Notes: generated by a model not told the origin, from the letters alone. Positions 48,111 to 57,152 are shown, numbered from the stretch's first letter. The stretch is 64,000 nt of DNA from Miltoncostaea sp963823515 (GCA_963823515.1 CAWGMB010000019.1:62001-126000); one strand, 5' to 3'. Numbers and translations are program-made.

Positions 48111-48550
48111 GCGGGGCGGCGGGGGTACCGCTCGGGCCGATCCATCACGTCGGCTATGTCGTCGCCGACCTCGACGCCGCGCTCGCGCAGCTGGCGCGGA
48201 CCTTCGCGACCACGCCGACCCATCGCGAGGTGATGACCGAGCAGGGCGTGGAAGCCGTGATGTGCGAGGGGCGGGGCGGGGCGATCGAGCTGATCACGCC
48301 CCTCGACCCCGAGGGCGCGATCGCGCGCTTCATGGCCAAGCGCGGAGAGGGCTTCCACCACGTGGCCGTGGCCGTGCCGGACATCGAGGCCGCGCTGGCG
48401 TCGCTGGAGGCCGCCGGCGCCGAGCTGATCGACCGGCACGGGCGGCGCGGCCTGGGCGGGCACCTCGTGGCGTTCGTGCACCCGCGCTCCACCCTCGGCG
48501 TGCTCACGGAGCTGATCGAGCACGGACACGGCTCCGGCGACGGTGGGTAG
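48107..48550 (+). CDS. Methylmalonyl-CoA epimerase-like VOC protein
   Basis: A 147-residue vicinal-oxygen-chelate protein of two beta-alpha-beta-beta-beta modules. Metal ligands of the epimerase family fit H in IHHVGYVV, E in GAIELITPLD, H in FHHVAVAVPD and E in VLTELIEH. It interconverts (R)- and (S)-methylmalonyl-CoA in propionate metabolism. The mutase is not in the window. GTG 48107 overlaps the preceding gene. Confidence 0.87.
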   Translation: MSGAAGVPLGPIHHVGYVVADLDAALAQLARTFATTPTHREVMTEQGVEAVMCEGRGGAIELITPLDPEGAIARFMAKRGEGFHHVAVAVPDIEAALASLEAAGAELIDRHGRRGLGGHLVAFVHPRSTLGVLTELIEHGHGSGDGG

Positions 48551-48553
48551 ACT
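48548..48553 (+). promoter_or_regulatory. Leaderless -10 box of the 76-residue protein
   Basis: TAGACT, ending seven bases before ATG 48561 and overlapping the stop of the epimerase gene. Confidence 0.5.
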
Positions 48554-48560
48554 CGGGCCG

Positions 48561-48791
48561 ATGCCGACGCGACGACTCGAGCTCGGATTCGAAGGCGGCA
48601 CGGTGCTGCGGCTGACCGTCGATTCCTCCGTGGCCAACGAGGTCACCGGCGCGCTGGCCGCCGACGGGGGCCCCTCCTGGCGCGCGATCGAGGCCGAGGA
48701 GGGCACCTTCTGGGTCGACCAGGGGGAGCTCGTCTACGTGCGGCTGCCTCCGGGCGAGGCGCCGGGCCGCGTCGGCTTCGGGGGATCCTGA
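48561..48791 (+). CDS. Small beta-rich hypothetical protein
   Basis: A 76-residue protein (RRLELGFEGGTVLRLTVDSS and GTFWVDQGELVYVRLPPGE) that would form a small beta barrel. No family recognised. The start is set by a -10 box seven bases upstream. It precedes the YchF-like gene by 24 bases. Confidence 0.65.
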   Translation: MPTRRLELGFEGGTVLRLTVDSSVANEVTGALAADGGPSWRAIEAEEGTFWVDQGELVYVRLPPGEAPGRVGFGGS

Positions 48792-48815
48792 CCCGCCACC
48801 CCAGAGGGCGGTGAG

Positions 48816-49892
48816 ATGGACCTCGGCCTCGTAGGACGCGCGAACGCCGGCAAGACCGCCCTCTTCTGCCTCGTGACCGGCGCCGAGGCGGAGATCGCGC
48901 CGTACCCGTACACGACGCGCGAGCCGGCGCGCGCGATGGCCGACGTCCCCGACCCGCGACTGGAGGCGATCGCCGACGCGCAGGACATCCCCCGGCGGGT
49001 GCCCGCGCAGGTGCAGCTCGTGGACATCGCCGGGCTCGCCGCGGGAGCCGGCTCGGGCGAGGGACTGGGCGGCGCGGCGCTCGGCCAGCTGCGCCAGATG
49101 GACGCGCTCATCCACGTGGTCCGGGCGTTCTCCAACGCCGAGGTGCCCCACCCCGAGGACCGCGTCGACCCGGTCGCCGACGCCGAGGCCGTCGACCTGG
49201 AGCTGGTGGTCGCCGACCGCGAGCAGGCGGCGCGGCGGCTGGAGCGGGTGCGCAAGGGCGCGCGCGTGGGAGAGCCGGGTGCCGCGGCCGAGCTGGCGGG
49301 CCTCGAGCTCCTGGTGGCCGAGCTCGACGCGGGCCGCCCCGCCCGGCTCGTCGAGGACGAGGCCGCCCGCGGACTCGCGGCGGACATGGGCCTCCTCACC
49401 GGCAAGCCCGTCCTCTACCTGGCCAACACCGACGAGGAGCTCGAGCCCTCTCCCGAGCTCGCGGCCTACGCCGCCGCGCAGGGCGCCCAGGCTCTGGCGC
49501 TGCCCGTGGGCCTCGAGCTGGAGCTCGCGGCGATGGAGCCCTCCGAGGCCGCCGAGCTCGCGCAGGAGATGGAGCTCGGCAGCGTGCGCGGAGCCGACTC
49601 GGTGATGGCCGCGGCCTACCGCCTCCTCGACCTGGTCACCTTCTTCACCGGCTCGGGCCCGCCGGAGGCGCGCGCCTGGCCCATCCGGCGCGGCACCACC
49701 GCGGCGGCCGCAGCCGGCAAGATCCACTCCGACCTGGAGCGCGGCTTCATCCGCGCCGAGACGATCCCATGGGACGCGCTCGTGGCCGCCGGATCGTGGA
49801 GCAAGGCCAAGGAGAACGCGTCACTGCGGATGGAGGGGCGCGACTACGTGGTGCAGGAGGGGGACGTCCTGCAGGTGCGCTTCAACGTCTGA
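48816..49892 (+). CDS. YchF/OLA1-family GTPase, divergent
   Basis: A 358-residue Obg-related P-loop NTPase. G1 is VGRANAGKTALF (usually GLPNVGKST in YchF), G3 is QLVDIAGLAAGAG, and the base-recognition loop is LYLANTDEEL in place of NMSE-type. The C-terminal TGS domain is present (LVTFFTGSGPPEARAW to YVVQEGDVLQVRFNV). YchF binds ribosomes and often prefers ATP. The altered G1 and a glutamate-rich middle suggest a second, diverged copy rather than the housekeeping YchF. ATG 48816 follows GGGCGGTGAG. Confidence 0.85.
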   Translation: MDLGLVGRANAGKTALFCLVTGAEAEIAPYPYTTREPARAMADVPDPRLEAIADAQDIPRRVPAQVQLVDIAGLAAGAGSGEGLGGAALGQLRQMDALIHVVRAFSNAEVPHPEDRVDPVADAEAVDLELVVADREQAARRLERVRKGARVGEPGAAAELAGLELLVAELDAGRPARLVEDEAARGLAADMGLLTGKPVLYLANTDEELEPSPELAAYAAAQGAQALALPVGLELELAAMEPSEAAELAQEMELGSVRGADSVMAAAYRLLDLVTFFTGSGPPEARAWPIRRGTTAAAAAGKIHSDLERGFIRAETIPWDALVAAGSWSKAKENASLRMEGRDYVVQEGDVLQVRFNV

Positions 49893-50300
49893 GCCGCCGC
49901 GGCGGGCTCCCGGCGCGCTGACGGGCTCGTGGGCCGTGCCGCACCCCCGGCTTCGCGCGGCGCGCAGCTGTGCGCCACCGTCCTGGTCATGGTGCTCGTG
50001 GTCGTCGAGGGCCCGATCCTGATCGAGGAGATCGGCCGCATACCCTGAGGGCCGGGGCCCCGCCTCACCCCCGCCGGACGGCGCAGACCTCGGCCACATG
50101 CCGGTGGTCGGTGCCGCAGCAGCCGCCCCACGAACCCGACGCGTGGCAGGCCCGAGCGCAGTGGTTGGTGATCCTCGCCGAACCGGGCCGAGTCGCCCTC
50201 GTCGAGGTCCCCGGGCCCGGCGTCGCGGTCGACGCTCTCGCACGATCCCGGGGGCGAACCGGGCCGGATGGGGGACGGCGTCCCCCATCCGGCCGGACGA
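49893..50300. other. Intergenic region with possible 39-residue membrane peptide
   Basis: The only coding hint in these 408 bases is GTG 49929 to TGA 50048 on the plus strand, a 39-residue peptide containing LCATVLVMVLVVVEGPILI, which could span a membrane. No ribosome site or homologue is evident. The right end holds the terminator of the minus-strand VWA gene. Confidence 0.3.
50262..50294 (-). terminator. Terminator hairpin of the VWA gene
   Basis: 50262-50276 pairs perfectly with 50280-50294 (15 bp, 3-base loop), starting seven bases past the stop of the minus-strand VWA gene. It is among the longest perfect stems I found here. Confidence 0.65.
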
Positions 50301-51884
50301 TCAGCGCTTCTTGATGACCGTCACGGTCGTGGTGGCCTTGTCGGTGCGGGCACCCGTCTTCAGGCGGGTCACCCGGATCCGCCAGAGGCCGGCCTTCGGC
50401 TTCTGCACCTGGAAGAAGCTGGAGGTCTTGCCGCTGACGAAGCGGATCCTCTTGCCGATCGTGCGCTTGTAGACGCGCCCGCCGGGCTGAACGATCTGCA
50501 CCCGGTACTTGCCGACGCCCCACGAGACGAAGAACGTGGCCGAGCGCTGGCCCTTCTTCACCTTCTTGGAGTAGACCCGCCCCTGGCCGATCCTGAAGGT
50601 GGCGGTCCGCCTGAGCAGCGTCGTCGCGCCCGAGCTCTTGCCCCGGCACTGGAAGTAGAGGTTCTCGAGCCGGGCGTTGTTCGGGGCCTTCGCGAACGAG
50701 CCGCCGGTCTCCCTGGCGATCCTCTTCAGACGGGCCGTGTCCGACGCCTGGAAGCTCCTGCCGAGCTGCACCACGCAGATCGGCCACGGCGACCCGGTGC
50801 CGTTGAACGCGAAGCGCAGGTGGGAGTTGTCGTAGGTGCCTCCGTTCGCCCCGTCGGTGAGGAAGATCGCCGACTTGGGCACCGTCGGCTTGAGGGGATC
50901 GGCCGACAGGGAGGTGAAGGCGCTGTCGAAGGCGACGTTGTAGTTGGTGCCGCCGAAGTTGCCGATCTTGCGGCGTGCGGCCCTCTTGAGGGCCGCCTTG
51001 GTCGCGTTTCCGGCGATGGTGGTGCGGGCGAAGATCCCGCGGAAGTTGCTGTCGAACCCGGTGCCGACCAGCCGGTCGCCCCGGCCCGCCAGATCGACGA
51101 GCAGGTTCACGGCGTCACGGCGGCGGTTGGTGGGGTCGTTCCCCGCCATGCTGCCGGACACGTCGACGATGGCGGCGAGGTCGGTCACGCCGGTCGGCTT
51201 CGCGGGACGGCCCACGGGCCCGGAGACGAGGGTGCCGATGTCGCGGCTGACGGCCGTGGTGCCCGACGTGTAGTTGAGGGTGATCGGGCCGCTGTAGGCG
51301 GTCCGGGGCGCGGTCAGGGTGAGCGCGCTGCGATCGGTGCCCCCGCCCGCGGGGGCGCCGTTGAGCGTGAAGCGAAAGCCGGTGGCGTCGAAGGGCGCCA
51401 GCACCCGCAGGTACGCGGTCCCGCCCGGCCCGGCGAGCACCTGGCCCCTCTCGGGCCACACGTTGCCGGTGGGATCGGCCGCGCCGGACGGCGTGAACAG
51501 CGCGCCGCAGAAGGCCGCCGCGTCGAGCGTGAAGTTCTGCGTGGCGCCGTCGGCGAGCGGGCCGGAGGCGCTGGTGAGCTCCGTCGAGCCCGAGGGCTTG
51601 CAGTTATCGAAGAACTTCGCCGTCGCGGTGAAGGGTGGAACGTCGCCGGTCAGGTCCGACGTGAGCACCCGGTAGGCGCCGTTGACGTCGGTGGTCTCGG
51701 AGTCGGCGAAGCTGCCGTCCGCCTCGGTCACTCGGACGGAGACCCCCGGGACGGGGACGCCGGCGGCGTTGGTCACGGTGCCGGCGATGTCGGCATGGGC
51801 CGTACCGGCCGCACAGAGCGTGAACGCTCCGGCGAGCGCCGCCGAACGGCGGATGAGGCGCCTGCGCACCGATGCTCGTTTCAT
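50301..51884 (-). CDS. Secreted VWA-domain protein with carboxypeptidase-regulatory-like domain
   Basis: A 527-residue exported protein. After the signal peptide (AALAGAFTLCAAGTAHA), residues about 32-75 form a CarboxypepD-regulatory-like beta domain (AGVPVPGVSVRV, DVNGAYRVLTS). A Thr/Gly-rich region follows, then a von Willebrand A domain with the metal site in IVDVSGSMAGND (D-x-S-x-S) and SAIFLTDGANGG. A lysine/arginine-rich beta domain (VYSKKVKKGQRSATFF) closes it. It is probably an adhesive cell-surface or extracellular protein. ATG 51884 is chosen because AAGGGA lies eight bases upstream and the signal peptide begins there. Confidence 0.85.
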   Translation of the reverse strand: MKRASVRRRLIRRSAALAGAFTLCAAGTAHADIAGTVTNAAGVPVPGVSVRVTEADGSFADSETTDVNGAYRVLTSDLTGDVPPFTATAKFFDNCKPSGSTELTSASGPLADGATQNFTLDAAAFCGALFTPSGAADPTGNVWPERGQVLAGPGGTAYLRVLAPFDATGFRFTLNGAPAGGGTDRSALTLTAPRTAYSGPITLNYTSGTTAVSRDIGTLVSGPVGRPAKPTGVTDLAAIVDVSGSMAGNDPTNRRRDAVNLLVDLAGRGDRLVGTGFDSNFRGIFARTTIAGNATKAALKRAARRKIGNFGGTNYNVAFDSAFTSLSADPLKPTVPKSAIFLTDGANGGTYDNSHLRFAFNGTGSPWPICVVQLGRSFQASDTARLKRIARETGGSFAKAPNNARLENLYFQCRGKSSGATTLLRRTATFRIGQGRVYSKKVKKGQRSATFFVSWGVGKYRVQIVQPGGRVYKRTIGKRIRFVSGKTSSFFQVQKPKAGLWRIRVTRLKTGARTDKATTTVTVIKKR

Positions 51885-51909
51885 CTCGAGATCCCTTCGT
51901 GGACTGTTC

Positions 51910-51933
51910 GGCGCCTCGTCCGGACGAGGCGCC
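51910..51933. terminator. Perfect 24-base palindrome between the protease and VWA genes
   Basis: GGCGCCTCGTCC followed by its exact complement. It lies 26 bases upstream of the VWA start and 103 bases after the protease stop (minus strand). It could be a terminator of the protease gene or an operator. Confidence 0.4.
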
Positions 51934-52035
51934 GCGCGTCGGCGCGAGCGTACCCGGCACGGCGCCGCTGTGGCGCTACACGAAGGGGGGGCTTCCACCA
52001 GCACAGGTCGAGATCCCCCCCGCGCCACCGGGGCG

Positions 52036-53136
52036 CTAGGAGATGACGAACCGCACGGGAAGACCGTACGAGGACATGCCCGACGTCGTGTCGGTCACCT
52101 TGACGCGCATCTCGTAGACGCCGTTGCGGTAGCGGTCCGGCACCGATACGCCGGCAAGCAAGCACGGACGCGTGGCTCTCCCACGCAGCTGCCGGGACAG
52201 CGCGGAGCGCTTGCGCCGCCCCGAGGCCAGCAGCCGGTCGGCGAAGAACTGGACGCGCAGGACGTGGCCGCGCCCGGACTGCTGGCACCAGGTGGCACGG
52301 GCCACCAGGCTCCGTCCACGATCCTTCGCGAAGAGGGACTTGACCTCCGGCAGGCCGAGGCCGGGGTCAGCGCCCCGGGTCACGCGCACGATCCACGGCC
52401 GGTACGCGCCGACGTCGCTGTAGACCGTCGGAACGCCCCGACCGCAGAAGCCCGGTCCGTAGCTCACCACGCCGATCACCCGGGGGGTCGCGAGCCGGAA
52501 GTCGGCCAGCGGCCCTCCCGAGTCCCCGAAGCACGCCGACGGCTCCAGGCTCGCCGGCAGCGTTCCGCACAGGGTCGCCCACGGCGAGTGGGGGAAGACG
52601 GACGCGGGAAGGCCGCGCGTGAAGCGCGCGCACTGGATCGGGGTCGAGACGCTGATGCGACCGGTCAGGACGGCCGTCCGTCCGGCGTCGTTCAGCCCGA
52701 ATCCGGCCACCCATCCCCGGAGGCCGCCGGTCGAGAATCCGCGCCCCAACTGCGCCGGTGGAAGGCCGGACGGCCGCGAGAGCTGGAGCAGCGCGATGTC
52801 CCGGCCGAAGCGCTGGGGCGAATAGCCGGGGTAGACGACCACGCGGGACGCGGCGATCCGCCGATCCGGGGTGAGCCCGACGAGGTCCGGCGCTCCGACG
52901 GCGATCTGGATGCTCGACGGATCCCGGACCGATTCGTTCTCCTCGTAGACGCAGTGCGCCGCGGTGAGGATCCATTCGCCGCGGATGAGCGTACCCGAGC
53001 AGAACTGCGCGGCGACCGGGTCCGGCTCGGAGGCGTCCAGGAGGGCGACCGCCCACGGCCAGGCCGCGGGATCGGCCGCGCCGGCCCCACCGACCACCGC
53101 ACCCGCCGGCGACGTGCCGGAGGCCAGAGCCAGCAT
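52036..53136 (-). CDS. Secreted trypsin-like serine protease (interrupted signal peptide)
   Basis: An S1 protease. From ATG 53136 there are 366 residues with the triad H61 (LTAAHCV), D113 (GRDIALLQL) and S206 (CFGDSGGPL), followed by a C-terminal beta domain of about 100 residues. The ATG start leaves only MLALASGTSPAGA as signal. Extending the frame adds LLAIWAFL, completing a good hydrophobic core, and reaches GTG 53172, which has TAGATT six bases upstream. However, codon 4 from that GTG is TGA (53163-53161). Thus the expected start reads V-T-G-stop. Either the gene is silenced by one change, or translation restarts downstream, or the ATG is sufficient. Confidence 0.82.
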   Translation of the reverse strand: MLALASGTSPAGAVVGGAGAADPAAWPWAVALLDASEPDPVAAQFCSGTLIRGEWILTAAHCVYEENESVRDPSSIQIAVGAPDLVGLTPDRRIAASRVVVYPGYSPQRFGRDIALLQLSRPSGLPPAQLGRGFSTGGLRGWVAGFGLNDAGRTAVLTGRISVSTPIQCARFTRGLPASVFPHSPWATLCGTLPASLEPSACFGDSGGPLADFRLATPRVIGVVSYGPGFCGRGVPTVYSDVGAYRPWIVRVTRGADPGLGLPEVKSLFAKDRGRSLVARATWCQQSGRGHVLRVQFFADRLLASGRRKRSALSRQLRGRATRPCLLAGVSVPDRYRNGVYEMRVKVTDTTSGMSSYGLPVRFVIS

Positions 53137-53178
53137 CAGAAACGCCCAGATGGCGAGAAGTCAACCGGTCACCGCGCG

Positions 53179-53184
53179 AATCTA
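53179..53184 (-). promoter_or_regulatory. Leaderless -10 box of the trypsin-like protease
   Basis: TAGATT on the minus strand, ending six bases before GTG 53172. Its spacing matches the other leaderless genes and argues that GTG 53172 is the ancestral start. Confidence 0.5.
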
Positions 53185-53248
53185 CCGGGGGAATCGGCAC
53201 GAGGCACCTGTCCGTACGACCGGCATGCCCGACCCGGACGGCTCGGGC

Positions 53249-54121
53249 TCAGAACTCGATCGGGCCCCGTCCCTCCAGGCGCGACTTGACCGCCGTCTCG
53301 AGCTGATTGGCCCGCCAGAGCGCGAGCGCCTCGGGGCTCGCCGCGCCGGGCGCCTGGCCGGGGGGCGGCCCGTGGTGCCAGTCGATCGCGTGGAGGATCT
53401 CGGCGCGGCGGGTCGGCTCCAGGGAGACGGCGCGCGCGGCGTCGGAGACGATCTCGTGGCCGATGGCCACGTGGCCGAGCAGCCGGCCCTCCTCGGTCAG
53501 CTCGAAGGTGGCGCCGAGATGGAAGGCGCGGGCGTGGCCGATGTCATGCACCAGCGCGGCCGCCAGCAGCAGGTCGGAGTCGATGCGCGGGTGCCAGACC
53601 GAGAGCGCCTGCACGACCGAGGCGACGCCGACGGTGTGCTCGACCAGGCCGCCGAGGTAGGCGTGGTGACCCGAGCGCGTGCAGGGCATGGTGCGCCACG
53701 CCCGGGCCAGGTCGTCGTCGGCGGTGAGCGCGCCCAGCAGGCGTCGCAGCCCGGGATCGGCGACCTCGTCCGCCAGGTGGAGGACGAAACCGAAGAGCTC
53801 GTCGGGGTCGCGGTGGCTGCGCGGCAGCAGGTCCTCGGCCTCGACCTCATCGGCGGCGGGCCGCAGGTGGCTGACCACGACGCTGTTGCGCCCGTCGCGC
53901 TCCGACACCCGGCCGGTGACCCGGATCCGGTCGCCCTCGGCGAACTGCTCGCCGAAGAAGTCGGCCTCGTCGAAGACCAGCGCGGGCACGGCTCCCGTCG
54001 CGTCGGCGAGTGTCAGCGCGAGGAAGGGGCGGCCCTGGCGAGAGAGGCGCCGCTCCTTGCGGCGCACGGCGAACACGCCCTCGACGGCCTCTCCGGGCGC
54101 GAACGACGAGATCGGCGTCAT
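53249..54121 (-). CDS. OB-fold/HD-domain 3'-5' exoribonuclease, YhaM-like
   Basis: A 290-residue protein. An N-terminal OB-fold binds nucleic acid (VEGVFAVRRKERRLSRQGRP, GDRIRVTGRVSERDG). An HD hydrolase domain follows, with H in GGLVEHTVGVAS and the HD pair in AALVHDIGHARAF, then HVAIGHEIVSDAAR and AIDWHHG. This order matches YhaM, which degrades RNA or single-stranded DNA. ATG 54121 overlaps the stop of the helicase gene (ATGA), linking it with DNA repair. Confidence 0.87.
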   Translation of the reverse strand: MTPISSFAPGEAVEGVFAVRRKERRLSRQGRPFLALTLADATGAVPALVFDEADFFGEQFAEGDRIRVTGRVSERDGRNSVVVSHLRPAADEVEAEDLLPRSHRDPDELFGFVLHLADEVADPGLRRLLGALTADDDLARAWRTMPCTRSGHHAYLGGLVEHTVGVASVVQALSVWHPRIDSDLLLAAALVHDIGHARAFHLGATFELTEEGRLLGHVAIGHEIVSDAARAVSLEPTRRAEILHAIDWHHGPPPGQAPGAASPEALALWRANQLETAVKSRLEGRGPIEF

Positions 54122-57078
54122 CGGTCCTGCGTCGGGCAGATGCGGGCGAAGTCGCAGGTGCGGCACGCCCACGACGTTCGGGGCGCGAAGCGGCCCGCCG
54201 AGATCCCCTCGGCCGCGTCGCGAACGGCCTCGACCACCGACGCGTCGTCGGCGGCGTCGGGATGGACGCCGCGCGTGTCGCCGTCGAGGATGTGCACCAG
54301 GGTCGCCCCGCGCGGCTCGATGCTCCACGCCTCGCGCGCTCCCAGCATGTAGAGCCGCAGCACCAGGTCGTCGGCGTCGCCCCGGGCGCCCGCCGTCGGC
54401 GGCTTGCCGGTCTTGTAGTCGACGAGCTGGTGGCCGCCCGCAGGATGGGCGTCGATGCGATCGATGCGCCCGTGCACGCGGTGCGGACCGACCGCGAGCG
54501 TGAAGTCGCGCTCCACGGCGACGGGCCGGGTGCGGCTGCGGACGAGCCGCTCGTGGTAGTCGGGGAAGCGCTCCTCGGCGCGCGCGAGCGCCTGGCGGCC
54601 CTCGGCCGTATCGGCCACCCGCTCCCGCTTCAGGGCCACCGCGAAGCGCCGCACCAGGGCCGCGCCATCGCCGCCCGTGCCGCCGGGACGATAGTGGGCC
54701 TCGAGTGCCGAGTGCGCCGCGACGCCGATCGCCCGCGCCACGCTCGGGGGCGCCGGCACCCGGTCGATCATCGCGTAGCGGTAGCGCAGCGGGCAGCCGC
54801 GGTACATCTCGACGGCGCTCGGGCTGAGCTCCAGGCCCGGGCGCGCGGGACGCGGCGGAGCGACGACGGGCTCGGGCGGCGGCGGGGGGCGCATGACGTC
54901 GGCGCGGGCCGACACCAGGTCCGCCGCCGCGGCGGCGGCTCCGGCACGGAGCGCGTCGGCGTCGGCCGCCCCGTCGGCGATGGCCCGGGCGGCGCGCATC
55001 GAGGCGCGCTCGAACTCCTCGCGCCGCTCGCCGACCACGGCCAGCAGCGCGCGCTCGGGCGACTCACCGACCTCCTCCACCGCGGCGCCGAGCACGGCCC
55101 GCGCCTCGTCGAAGAAGGGCGAGGGGAACTGCTGCACTCCCGTCGCGCCGGTCGCGACGGTGCTCAGCGCCAGGTGGCGGCGGGCCCGGGTCATGGCCAC
55201 GTAGACCAGACGCCGCGACTCGGCGACGTGAGCATCGCGCCCGCGCGGCAGCACCTCGGTGAGCAGTTGGTCGGGGATGTCGACGCCGCGCTTGTCGGGG
55301 CCGGGGAAGCTGCCCCGCGTCATCCCGACGACGAACACGGCGTCGAACTCCAGGCCCTTGGCCTGGTGGACGGTCATGACCTGGACGCCGATCCGCTCCA
55401 CCGGCGCGACGCCCTCGCCGCGGTAGCCGATCTCGGCAAGACCGGCCAGCATCGCGCCGAGGCCCCGGGCGTCCATGGCCGGATCGCGGGCCGCGATCTC
55501 GCGGCCGAGGCGCTCCAGCGCCGCGAGGCCGGCGAGCCGGGCCGATCCTTCGGCGCCCCCGGCGGCGATGGCCGCCGCGCGCAGGCCCGAGCGGTCGATG
55601 GCCGCGCGCAGCGCGTCGGCGGCCAGGAGCTCCGCGGCCGCCCGGCCCACCTCGTCGAGCGCGGCCACCAGCCCGTCGGCGTGGTGCTCGCGCGCCACCC
55701 GGCCCACGGCCCCGAGCACCGCCCCCTCCGCGGACGCGGCCGAGGTGACCGCGTCGGCCAGCTCGGCCCAGGGCAGTCCGTAGCGCGGGTCGGCGCCGAC
55801 GCGCAGGTGCTCCTGCACCGCCGAGGGGTCGCACGCGGCGCGCAGCCAGGCGACGGCTGCGCGGACCTCGCGGCGCTCGAACAACCCGATGCCGCCGCGG
55901 ACCTGATGGGGCACCCCGGCACGCTCGAGCGCCTCGACGAAGGGGCGGGCCTCCAGCCGCACCGCGCGCATCAGGACCGCCTGCTCCTCCAGCGGCACGC
56001 CCTCGGCCGCGAGCTGGACGATCCGGTCGACGACCGCGCGGGCCTGCCCCTCGGGGTCGGGCGCCATCCAGAAGCGCGGCGGGGGACCCGCGGCGGACGC
56101 GAGCGCGACGCTCTGCTTGGGAGCCCGGTCGGCGATGGGCTCGACCACGGCGGTCGCCGCGTCGAGGATCGACTGGGTCGAGCGGTGATTGCGCTCGAGC
56201 CGGAGCTCCGCCGCCCCGGGGAAACGACGGCGGAAATCGAGGATGTTCTTCGCGGACGCGCCGCGGAAGCGGTAGATGCCCTGGTCGTCGTCGCCCACCA
56301 CGACCAGGCTCTCCCCCTCCCCCGCGACCGTGTAGAGCAGCTCGGCCTGGGCGTGGTTGGTGTCCTGGAACTCGTCCACCAGCACGTGGCGGGCCCCGGC
56401 GCGCGCGGCCTCGCGCCGGTCGGGGTGCACGCGCAGCAACTCCAGCGCGCGGACGATCGAGAGCCCGAAGTCCTCGAGGCCCGACTCCGCGAGCCAGCGG
56501 TCGTGCAGCTCGTAGACGCGGGCGATCTCCAGCTCCCGGCGCGCCCTGTGCGCCGCCGAGCCCGAGGCCGCGCCGGCGACGGCCGCCTCGGCCCAGCGCC
56601 GGTAGTCCTCGGCCGACACCAGCTGGTCGCGGCAGGCGTCGATGCGCTTGATGAGGTCCTCGACCATCCGGGCCCGGTCGCCGCGCAGATCGTGCAGGCG
56701 CAGGTCGAGCTCGTCGAGGCGGTCGAGGAGCATCAGCATGCGGTCCTCGGTGCGGGCGACCGACACCGCCGGCAGCAACCCCCGCTCCACCCCGTGCACG
56801 CGCGTGATCTCTTGGGCGTACGAGTGGAAGGTGGTCACCCGCAGCGTCTGGTGCGAGGTGCCGAGGATCTCCTCGGCTCGCGCGCGAAGCTCCACGGCGG
56901 CCTCGCGGGTGAACGTGAGCGCGAGGATCTCGTCGGGCGACGCCCCCTGCTCGACCAGCCACGCGAGCCGCCGGCAGAGAACGCGTGTCTTGCCCGCTCC
57001 GGCGCCCGCGAGCACGATGGCGGGCCCTCCCGGATGGGTGACGGCGGCGTGCTGCTCGGGGGTCAGGTCTGCCGGCAC
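54118..57078 (-). CDS. UvrD/Rep-type helicase fused to a PD-(D/E)XK nuclease with iron-sulfur cysteines
   Basis: About 986 residues. The SF1A helicase motifs are in order: TPEQHAAV (Q), LAGAGAGKTRVL (Walker A), LALTFTREAA (Ia), LVDEFQDTN (II), VVGDDDQGIYRFRGA (III), MTVHQAKGLEFDAVFVVG (V) and LVYVAMTRARRHL (VI). The C-terminal nuclease has GRIDRID and LVDYKTGK, bracketed by cysteines in YRGCPLRYRY and CRTCDFARICP that would hold a [4Fe-4S] cluster, as in AddB/AdnA-type enzymes. It probably resects double-strand breaks. GTG 57078 gives a compact start; ATG 57126 is in frame and possible. Confidence 0.9.
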   Translation of the reverse strand: MPADLTPEQHAAVTHPGGPAIVLAGAGAGKTRVLCRRLAWLVEQGASPDEILALTFTREAAVELRARAEEILGTSHQTLRVTTFHSYAQEITRVHGVERGLLPAVSVARTEDRMLMLLDRLDELDLRLHDLRGDRARMVEDLIKRIDACRDQLVSAEDYRRWAEAAVAGAASGSAAHRARRELEIARVYELHDRWLAESGLEDFGLSIVRALELLRVHPDRREAARAGARHVLVDEFQDTNHAQAELLYTVAGEGESLVVVGDDDQGIYRFRGASAKNILDFRRRFPGAAELRLERNHRSTQSILDAATAVVEPIADRAPKQSVALASAAGPPPRFWMAPDPEGQARAVVDRIVQLAAEGVPLEEQAVLMRAVRLEARPFVEALERAGVPHQVRGGIGLFERREVRAAVAWLRAACDPSAVQEHLRVGADPRYGLPWAELADAVTSAASAEGAVLGAVGRVAREHHADGLVAALDEVGRAAAELLAADALRAAIDRSGLRAAAIAAGGAEGSARLAGLAALERLGREIAARDPAMDARGLGAMLAGLAEIGYRGEGVAPVERIGVQVMTVHQAKGLEFDAVFVVGMTRGSFPGPDKRGVDIPDQLLTEVLPRGRDAHVAESRRLVYVAMTRARRHLALSTVATGATGVQQFPSPFFDEARAVLGAAVEEVGESPERALLAVVGERREEFERASMRAARAIADGAADADALRAGAAAAAADLVSARADVMRPPPPPEPVVAPPRPARPGLELSPSAVEMYRGCPLRYRYAMIDRVPAPPSVARAIGVAAHSALEAHYRPGGTGGDGAALVRRFAVALKRERVADTAEGRQALARAEERFPDYHERLVRSRTRPVAVERDFTLAVGPHRVHGRIDRIDAHPAGGHQLVDYKTGKPPTAGARGDADDLVLRLYMLGAREAWSIEPRGATLVHILDGDTRGVHPDAADDASVVEAVRDAAEGISAGRFAPRTSWACRTCDFARICPTQDR

Positions 57079-57146
57079 GGACCGGTCATGGTAGCCCTCC
57101 CGCCGGACGCTCCGAAGCGGTGACATCGAGCCCCGGAGGGCACTGG

Positions 57147-57152
57147 TAGCAT
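57147..57152 (+). promoter_or_regulatory. Leaderless -10 box of the DUF1015 gene
   Basis: TAGCAT, ending seven bases before GTG 57160, in the 81-base gap divergent from the helicase. Confidence 0.5.

Noticed and set aside
54010..57123. A very long plus-strand open frame (over 1000 codons) opposite the helicase gene
   Set aside because: It is antisense to a complete helicase with all motifs; its translation is arginine/glycine/alanine-rich without domains. High GC content makes such frames common.
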